Assembly (NCBI GenBank): GCA_023440105.1
Contig: JAEXSY010000419.1
Span: 1-10,915, forward strand
Origin: Bacillota bacterium
GTDB lineage: Bacteria; Bacillota; Clostridia; Clostridiales; Clostridiaceae
Reading direction: 5' to 3'
Length of the DNA: 10,915 nucleotides
Position 1 is the first letter of the stretch. Each line of letters begins with the position of its first letter. Shown here in pieces: positions 6,849-10,915 of this stretch. The translations under genes were made by a program, and so were the position numbers. The notes under the pieces are model-generated. The model saw only the letters and a list, made by a program, of their open reading frames with translations, was not told where the DNA came from and ran no database searches.

Positions 6849-6986
6849 TTATTTTGGAGGAAATACCTTTAATAAAATTTTTATACTAAAAAATATAATA
6901 ATCAAAACTAGAAATATTCCTATCATACCAAAAGCCATAAGCTCCAATCCGTCCAAAAAAACCGGGAAGTTCTTACTAAGATTCAT
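6849..6986 (-). CDS. oadG: Minimal OadG: oxaloacetate decarboxylase gamma/delta membrane anchor, 45 aa
   Basis: A 45-residue protein matching the N-terminal membrane part of the OadG/MmdD family. After MNLSKNFPVF come LDGLELMAFGMIGIF and LVLIIIFFSIKILLKVFPP. GLELM..GM..IF, one membrane span and a KxFP end are typical of sodium-pump gamma/delta subunits, which tie the cytosolic carboxyltransferase to the membrane beta subunit. The usual soluble C-terminal part, with its Ala/Pro linker and terminal domain, is absent: the frame ends in TAA right after FPPK. The start is ATG 6986 with AAAGGAGG upstream, 21 bases after oadB, as the last gene of the operon. The frame is intact and well spaced, so this looks like a truly short subunit and not a truncation by frameshift. 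The missing part resembles the separate protein at 8568-8789. Confidence 0.85.
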   Translation of the reverse strand: MNLSKNFPVFLDGLELMAFGMIGIFLVLIIIFFSIKILLKVFPPK

Positions 6987-7007
6987 CTCCTCATCCTCCT
7001 TTGATGA

Positions 7008-8144
7008 TTACATAAAATAAGCCAGTATAAGTCCACCAGCTATAACAGAGGCTATCTGTCCTGCTACATTGGCACCCACTGCATACATCAGCACAAAGTT
7101 CTGAGGATCTTCCTTTTGAGCCATCTTTTGAATAACTCTAGCAGACATTGGAAAAGCAGATATACCTGCAGCTCCTACCATTGGGTTTATTAAAGGCTTG
7201 TTTGAAGCCTTTCTAAAGATATTAATAACCTTTGCAAAAAGTACACCACCTATGGTATCAGCGATAAAAGCAATGAGTCCAAGCCCAATAATCAATAATG
7301 TATCAAACTGGAGAAACTCCTCTCCTGTCATCTTCGTTGCAATAGTGATACCTAAAAGAATAGTTACTATATTAACCAGCTCATTTTGAGCTGATGAAGA
7401 AAGCCTGTCCAAAACTCCACATTCTCTTAATAGGTTACCAAACATCAAAAAACCAATGAGTGGTAAGGATATAGGTGCTATAAGACCAGCAATTATCGTT
7501 ATTACTATAGGGAATAATATCTTTGTAGTTTTAGAGACAGCAGCTGCCTCATACTTCATCCTTATACTTCTTTCCTTTTTAGTAGTAACCAGCTTGATAG
7601 CAAAGGGCTGAATTATAGGTACCAAGGCCATATAAGAATAGGCTGCTATAGTTACGGGTCCCAAGAGATGGTATGCCAGCTGAGAGGTTACAAATATACT
7701 TGTAGGACCATCTGCTGCTCCTATAATACCAATGGAAGCTGCTTCCTGTATTGTAAAGCCACCAAAAAGTGCTGCAATGCATACGGTGAAGAAAATTCCA
7801 AATTGAGCTGCTGCTCCAAAAAGCAGCATAAAGGGATTTTGAAGGAGAGGTCCAAAGTCTATCATCGCACCAATTCCTATGAAAATCAAAAGAGGGAACA
7901 GCTCTGTGGCAATTCCACCATTAAAGAGAAACTCAAGGATTCCTTCCACCTCAGTTCCTCCTACAATCTGAGTTAAAACTCCCGTGGAGGGAAAGTTAAC
8001 AAGAATTGCTCCAAAGCCCATGGGAAGGAGCAGTGCAGGCTCAAATTCCTTTTTAATTGCAAGATAAATGAGCACTCCTCCCACTATCCACATTATAACC
8101 TGTTTCAAAGATAAAGCTGTTATTCCAGCTATTAAAGTTTCCAC
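7008..8144 (-). CDS. oadB: Oxaloacetate decarboxylase beta subunit, Na+-pumping membrane protein
   Basis: The integral membrane subunit that decarboxylates carboxybiotin and drives Na+ export. It has 378 residues with about nine or more hydrophobic segments. Functionally essential residues known from Klebsiella OadB can be placed with identical spacing. Asp145 in GAADGPTS corresponds to Asp203, and Tyr171 to Tyr229. Asn320, Gly324, Ser329 and Arg336 in INPMVGAAGISAFPMSAR correspond to Asn373, Gly377, Ser382 and Arg389. The protein is shorter than Klebsiella beta at the N-terminus, as in MmdB/GcdB-type proteins. The start is GTG 8144 with AAGGGGG upstream, 14 bases after the biotin carrier gene. 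The subunit is shared by oxaloacetate, methylmalonyl-CoA and glutaconyl-CoA decarboxylases; the alpha subunit decides the substrate. All ion-path residues are intact, so the pump should be active. Confidence 0.95.
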   Translation of the reverse strand: METLIAGITALSLKQVIMWIVGGVLIYLAIKKEFEPALLLPMGFGAILVNFPSTGVLTQIVGGTEVEGILEFLFNGGIATELFPLLIFIGIGAMIDFGPLLQNPFMLLFGAAAQFGIFFTVCIAALFGGFTIQEAASIGIIGAADGPTSIFVTSQLAYHLLGPVTIAAYSYMALVPIIQPFAIKLVTTKKERSIRMKYEAAAVSKTTKILFPIVITIIAGLIAPISLPLIGFLMFGNLLRECGVLDRLSSSAQNELVNIVTILLGITIATKMTGEEFLQFDTLLIIGLGLIAFIADTIGGVLFAKVINIFRKASNKPLINPMVGAAGISAFPMSARVIQKMAQKEDPQNFVLMYAVGANVAGQIASVIAGGLILAYFM

Positions 8145-8158
8145 TATGAAAATCCCCC

Positions 8159-8518
8159 TTATCCTATAGTTATAAGAATATCTCCAGGGTTTACCGTAGC
8201 TCCACTATTTACCCCTACATGAGAAACTCTTCCATCTACTGGTGAAACAATTTCATTTTCCATCTTCATTGCTTCCAGTATTAAAAGTAAATCACCCTTT
8301 TTAACTATGTCTCCTACCTTCACCTTTACAGAAAGGATTGTTCCTGGCATAGGAGCCTCAATTTTTTCCGCTCCACTGGCAGCTACTTCCTTTTGCTGGG
8401 TAGTGTTATTACTTTTTAACACTGTCTCTTGAGATCGCTTGCTACTTTCCTCTGAGGTTACTTCCTCCATCTCAACCTCATAGACCTTATTATTTAGCTT
8501 GATAATATACTTTTTCAT
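8159..8518 (-). CDS. Biotin carboxyl carrier protein of the decarboxylase
   Basis: A 119-residue biotinyl carrier that shuttles CO2 from the carboxyltransferase to the beta subunit. It has a short N-terminal strand region (MKKYIIKLNNKVYEVEMEEV), a polar Ser/Thr/Gln/Lys linker (about 22-50), and a biotinyl domain at about 52-119. This contains APMPGTI, VKVGDIVKKGD and the biotinylation motif EAMKMEN with acceptor Lys85, ending in PGDILITIG. The separate gene matches the MmdC/GcdC arrangement, whereas in Klebsiella OadA this domain is fused to the alpha C-terminus. The start is ATG 8518 with GGGGGG upstream. It lies 14 bases before oadB and 49 bases after the small gene at 8568. Acetyl-CoA carboxylase AccB is less likely, given the operon. 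Confidence 0.95.
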   Translation of the reverse strand: MKKYIIKLNNKVYEVEMEEVTSEESSKRSQETVLKSNNTTQQKEVAASGAEKIEAPMPGTILSVKVKVGDIVKKGDLLLILEAMKMENEIVSPVDGRVSHVGVNSGATVNPGDILITIG

Positions 8519-8567
8519 CTTTGCCCCCCAATTTACCTTCTTTTTGAATATAGCTTAAGAATTATGG

Positions 8568-8789
8568 TTATTTAATTCTTCTTATTTTAGTTATATGATA
8601 ATATGAATTATTTTTATCCTTACCAGCCATTATTGAAGCAGCAAGAGCAACTACCAGCTTATCCTCTTCATCTATTTCAAGTTCTGCCTGATCATCTATA
8701 AGGTTTGATTTATTATCCTCCAAAGCTGTGGTAAATGAATCCTCTTTCTTACCTACCATCAACTCTCTTAGCCTATCTAGTAATCCCAT
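8568..8789 (-). CDS. Small soluble protein resembling the C-terminal part of OadG/MmdD (MmdE-like)
   Basis: A 73-residue protein without membrane segment. An amphipathic N-terminal helix (MGLLDRLRELMVGKKED), an acidic middle (about 22-42) and a C-terminal motif DKLVVALAASIMAGK followed by YYHITKIRRIK are visible. The ending, an Ala-rich helix followed by a strand ending I-R-R, is the pattern at the C-terminus of many OadG/MmdD proteins and in the epsilon subunit MmdE of Veillonella methylmalonyl-CoA decarboxylase. Its place between alpha and the biotin carrier equals that of mmdD/mmdE in Veillonella. I chose ATG 8789 with AGGTGG 10 bases upstream; an in-frame TTG at 8810 lies before that site. 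It likely binds or stabilises the alpha subunit in the complex, replacing the soluble half missing from the 45-residue anchor. Family placement is by eye and moderately certain; the gene itself is secure by context. Confidence 0.72.
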   Translation of the reverse strand: MGLLDRLRELMVGKKEDSFTTALEDNKSNLIDDQAELEIDEEDKLVVALAASIMAGKDKNNSYYHITKIRRIK

Positions 8790-8831
8790 TAACAATTCAC
8801 CACCTAGCAAATTTATCTTTCATAGAGCTCA

Positions 8832-10238
8832 TTACATGGTAACAGTAATATAATGGACTTCTTCCTCCGCTTTTTTCTCCAGCGGAGCCTCTGAAAGACC
8901 ATCTCTAAACTTGAAGTAATCTGCAGCCACCTGAGGAAAGAGAATATAGGATAAAACATCCTCCATGGATTTTGCCATTACTCCAGCTTCCTGTCTTCCC
9001 TTTTCAAGTCCTGGCTCTAACAGGTCTGCAGGTCTTATAGTTATTACCTCTTCATCCCCAATAATCTTCTCCTTTATTTCTCTACTTATGGGAGCTGGAG
9101 ACTTACCATAAAGCCCTTTAACATATTCCTTTATCTCCTTTGGAATAAGCTTATACCTCTCCCCTGACAGAACATTGAAAAGAGCTTGAGTTCCTACCAT
9201 CTGACTTAAAGGGGTAACTAGCGGTGGATAGCCTAAATCATCTCTTACCCTTGGAATTTCCCTTAATACTTCCTCATATCTATTTAAAGCCCCCTGCTGC
9301 TTTAGCTGTGATAAAAGATTGGAAAGCATACCTCCCGGTACCTGATAGGAAAGTGTCTTCGGCTCCACATCCATTACCTTTGGATTAAATACTCCCTCTT
9401 CCCTGTATCTTTCTTTTATAGGCTTAAAATAATCTGCAATTTCTCCTAAGAGCTTTATATCAAGATCAGTTCCTCTCTCTCCTTCAGAAAGAGTTATAGC
9501 AACAGCCTCTGTAGCAGGCTGTGAGGTTCCTTCTCCAAAGGGAGATATTGCTGTATCTATAATATCGACCCCTGCCTCTGCAGCCTTTAGATAAGTCATA
9601 GATGCAGTGCCACCAGTACAGTGAGTATGGAGCTCAATGGGTATATTAACTGCTGTCTTAAGCTCCTTTACCAGCTCATAAGCTTTGTAGGGCGTGAGTA
9701 TTCCAGCCATGTCCTTTACGCATATAGAATCTGCCCCTAAGCCTTCTAGCTTCTTTGCCAGCTCCACAAAGTACTCTATTGTATGAACAGGGCTAATAGT
9801 GTAACTTAAAGCACACTGGCAATGAGCCCCTGCTTTTTTTATTGCGCTTATGGAAGTCTGCATATTTCTTATGTCGTTAAGGGCATCAAATACCCTAATT
9901 ATGTCGATACCGTTTACAACGGACTTGTTTATAAATTCCTCTACCACATCATCGGGATAATGCTTATATCCAAGAAGGTTTTGACCTCTTAAGAGCATCT
10001 GCAGCTTAGTGTTCTTTACTATCTTACGCATTTCTCTAAGCCTCTCCCAGGGATCCTCCTTAAGATACCTAAGGCAAGCATCAAAGGTAGCTCCCCCCCA
10101 AACCTCTAAGGAATAGTATCCGGCGCTATCCATTTTTTCAAGAATAGGCAATATTTCCTTAGTGCTTAGCCGTGTAGCAATAAGAGATTGATGCCCATCC
10201 CTTAAAGCTGTTTCTGTAATCTTAACTTTATTTACCAT
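8832..10238 (-). CDS. oadA: Oxaloacetate decarboxylase alpha subunit, carboxyltransferase (no biotin domain)
   Basis: Transfers the C4 carboxyl of oxaloacetate to biotin, giving pyruvate, in the cytosol. It has 468 residues: a TIM barrel of the pyruvate carboxyltransferase family (about 1-270) and the conserved carboxylase domain (about 290-445). Metal and catalytic residues match the Klebsiella alpha subunit with a constant offset: Asp14 in ETALRDGHQS, Lys175 in CVKDMAG, His204 and His206 in ELHTHCTGG. LEVWGGATFD (44-53), LRGQNLLGY (83-91) and RVFDALND (115-122) are typical of the family. The protein ends near residue 468 in VHYITVTM without a biotinyl domain, which is encoded separately at 8159-8518. 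Because this fold acts on 2-oxo acids, whereas MmdA and GcdA are crotonase-fold acyl-CoA enzymes, oxaloacetate is the expected substrate. The start is ATG 10238 with AAGGAG. Pyruvate carboxylase subunit B or transcarboxylase 5S are alternatives excluded by the beta subunit. Confidence 0.95.
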   Translation of the reverse strand: MVNKVKITETALRDGHQSLIATRLSTKEILPILEKMDSAGYYSLEVWGGATFDACLRYLKEDPWERLREMRKIVKNTKLQMLLRGQNLLGYKHYPDDVVEEFINKSVVNGIDIIRVFDALNDIRNMQTSISAIKKAGAHCQCALSYTISPVHTIEYFVELAKKLEGLGADSICVKDMAGILTPYKAYELVKELKTAVNIPIELHTHCTGGTASMTYLKAAEAGVDIIDTAISPFGEGTSQPATEAVAITLSEGERGTDLDIKLLGEIADYFKPIKERYREEGVFNPKVMDVEPKTLSYQVPGGMLSNLLSQLKQQGALNRYEEVLREIPRVRDDLGYPPLVTPLSQMVGTQALFNVLSGERYKLIPKEIKEYVKGLYGKSPAPISREIKEKIIGDEEVITIRPADLLEPGLEKGRQEAGVMAKSMEDVLSYILFPQVAADYFKFRDGLSEAPLEKKAEEEVHYITVTM

Positions 10239-10247
10239 TGTTTCACT

Positions 10248-10286
10248 CCTTAAGGTCAGAACAAATTTACTTATTTTCCCTTAAGG
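10248..10286. repeat. Two CCTTAAGG palindromes 31 bp apart before oadA
   Basis: The 8-bp palindrome CCTTAAGG occurs at 10248-10255 and 10279-10286, with a further shared base giving CCTTAAGGT on the plus strand. The copy nearest the gene contains the oadA ribosome site AAGGAG. The distance, about three helical turns, could suit a dimeric regulator. In RNA the copies could pair and hide the ribosome site. Confidence 0.5.
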
Positions 10287-10298
10287 TAGAAAAATAAG
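10270..10298 (-). promoter_or_regulatory. Leader hairpin upstream of oadA
   Basis: On the minus strand CTTATTTTTC (10298-10289) pairs with GGAAAATAAG (10279-10270) through a 10-bp stem with one G-U pair. It exposes the loop TACCTTAAG, which carries most of the upstream CCTTAAGG copy. It sits 31 bases before the oadA start in the presumed 5' leader. The stem is AU-rich and only moderately stable. No T-run follows that would make it a terminator. Confidence 0.35.
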
Positions 10299-10318
10299 CT
10301 TCTGCCCCATGATTGATT

Positions 10319-10459
10319 TTATCTTGAAAATATCAGTCCCTCTTCCTTATAGTAACACTTATTCCATATTATTTCTATAGATTTTTCCTGTACTATGCTA
10401 ATAAATGCATCAAATCCTGCATTTATTATCCTTATTTCCTATATTTCTTCTGGTGACAC
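10319..10459 (-). pseudogene. Coding-like remnant, unidentified, with an in-frame stop
   Basis: One minus-strand frame reads VSPEEI, a TAG at 10441-10439, then 39 sense codons (EIRIINAGFDAFISIVQEKS... to YYKEEGLIFSR) and TAA at 10321-10319. Composition and codon choice (GAA, ATA, GGA, AGA) look like real clostridial protein and not random AT-rich DNA. No start with a ribosome site fits this frame. I do not recognise the family. It most likely is the tail of a decayed gene. Chance is the alternative, since a stop-free run of 39 codons is not rare enough to exclude it. Confidence 0.35.
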
Positions 10460-10492
10460 CCTTTTTCAACACTAATTTATCTTCTCCTCCCA

Positions 10493-10582
10493 TTAAAGCA
10501 AGCCATGGATAAATGCAAGAAATATTGCTACTGCTAATAAATCTGCTGATCCTCCATAAACTATTGAAGAGCCCCGAATTAA
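10493..10582 (-). pseudogene. citG: Remnant resembling the C-terminus of CitG (triphosphoribosyl-dephospho-CoA synthase)
   Basis: A stop-bounded frame of 29 residues, LIRGSSIVY then GGSADLLAVAIFLAF and IHGLL, ends in TAA at 10495-10493. CitG proteins, which make the precursor of the citrate lyase prosthetic group, typically end with a phrase like ISPGGSADLLA followed by a short hydrophobic run, and this fragment aligns with that ending. The rest of the gene is absent: a TGA precedes the fragment and the dppA stop lies 29 bases further upstream. It sits just before the oxaloacetate decarboxylase operon, and citG and oad genes occur together in citrate-fermentation clusters. The match is by eye on about 20 residues, so a chance likeness or another membrane fragment remains possible. 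Confidence 0.42.
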
Positions 10583-10598
10583 TCTTCAAGGCTCCTCA
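10565..10598 (-). terminator. Hairpin after the D-aminopeptidase gene
   Basis: In minus-strand RNA, UGAGGAGCCUUGAA (10598-10585) pairs with UUCGGGGCUCUUCA (10578-10565) over 14 bp, with three G-U pairs, closing a GAUUAA loop. It begins 13 bases after the dppA stop, where a terminator is expected. The wobble pairs would be A-C mismatches on the other strand, so it is built for this direction. The downstream T-run is poor (ATAGTTTATGG), so termination may be incomplete. Confidence 0.55.
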
Positions 10599-10611
10599 TA
10601 AATTTTATTAC

Positions 10612-10915
10612 TCATGAAACAAAGTGCAGAAATCTCAACACTTCATAATAGTCTTCTGCCTTAAAAGCTATTGTATGTTCATCTTTTAAGGAAGCACCAG
10701 GATAAAAGGACATTTTATAAGCAGTCTGATGATTCTTATAGCTTATCTCCACCTGAAAATCTTCTGGTAGTGTCAGAGTGTTCTCCCCAAAGCTCTTCGA
10801 TAAAGCTACTCTTACCTCATCCCTTATCTCTCTTATAGCTCTTTCAGGGTGAATTGAGACAACACTGTCACCTACCCCTTCTTTTGTAGCAAGAGTGCTG
10901 ATAGCGCTATTATAC
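10612..10915 (-). CDS. dppA: D-aminopeptidase, DppA/M55 family, C-terminal part only
   Basis: The last 100 residues of an M55 zinc D-aminopeptidase, a cytosolic decameric enzyme that in Bacillus DppA releases D-amino acids such as D-Ala from peptides. Recognisable features are TKEGVGDSVVSIHPERAIREI near the start of the visible part (the GDS..S.HP..A region of the family), then LPEDFQVEISYKNHQTAYKMS, FYPGASL, and the terminal motif AFKAEDYYEVLRFLHFV, as in B. subtilis DppA. The N-terminal metal ligands lie beyond the window edge, so activity cannot be judged. TGA at 10614-10612 ends the gene, with a hairpin after it. It is upstream of and in the same direction as the oad operon, but the gap of 373 bases with a hairpin suggests a separate unit. 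Confidence 0.85.
   Translation of the reverse strand, partial: YNSAISTLATKEGVGDSVVSIHPERAIREIRDEVRVALSKSFGENTLTLPEDFQVEISYKNHQTAYKMSFYPGASLKDEHTIAFKAEDYYEVLRFLHFVS

Noticed and set aside
7579..7976. Open frames on both strands inside oadB, up to 102 codons.
   Set aside because: They overlap a fully supported membrane protein and have cysteine- and serine-rich, low-plausibility translations with no ribosome site; they are shadows of oadB.
8557..8580. Inverted repeat AAGAATTA...TAATTCTT between the MmdE-like gene and the biotin carrier gene.
   Set aside because: Short AT-rich stem without a T-run inside an operon; at most a minor RNA processing or stability element.

Overview
The window looks like a chromosomal segment of a low-GC, anaerobic Firmicute of the Clostridium type. 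The reasons are AT-rich intergenic DNA, frequent AGA/ATA/GGA codons, strong AGGAGG-like ribosome sites, an [FeFe]-hydrogenase maturase (HydE) and a complete sodium-pumping oxaloacetate decarboxylase. Most genes lie on the minus strand. Only ftsH and a small zinc-ribbon membrane protein gene are on the plus strand. No CRISPR array, rRNA, tRNA, insertion sequence or phage gene was seen.

Layout. (1) Positions 1-1375, minus strand: a GT51 monofunctional peptidoglycan glycosyltransferase, a translationally coupled 56-residue membrane protein of unknown function, and aroD (type I 3-dehydroquinate dehydratase, cut by the window edge). (2) 1507-3137, minus: a DUF1622 membrane protein followed by hydE, closed by a strong hairpin terminator. 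(3) 3306-4136, minus: a Cof-type HAD phosphatase. (4) 4400-6748, plus: ftsH (membrane AAA+ zinc protease) and a membrane protein with a C-terminal zinc ribbon, closed by a long hairpin terminator. (5) 6849-10238, minus: a five-gene oxaloacetate decarboxylase operon. (6) 10239-10611: a 373-bp stretch with no intact gene, holding two coding-like remnants, a hairpin and a pair of palindromes. (7) 10612-10915, minus: the C-terminal end of a DppA-type D-aminopeptidase, cut by the window edge.

The most coherent system is the decarboxylase operon, transcribed in the order carboxyltransferase alpha (no biotin domain), a 73-residue soluble protein resembling the C-terminal part of OadG/MmdD and MmdE, a separate biotin carrier, the membrane sodium-transporting beta subunit, and a 45-residue single-span OadG anchor. 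The anchor lies in a short open frame that length-based gene calling would easily miss. The gamma/delta function therefore appears split into two genes at opposite ends of the operon. Metal ligands in alpha and the ion-pathway residues of beta are all present, so the pump should work, with oxaloacetate as the likely substrate. Upstream of the operon is a short fragment resembling the extreme C-terminus of CitG, the enzyme that makes the citrate lyase cofactor precursor. This suggests the operon once belonged to a citrate-fermentation cluster.

I did not find a clearly new biological system. The split OadG arrangement, the citG-like remnant and the short coupled ORFs are the points most worth checking.
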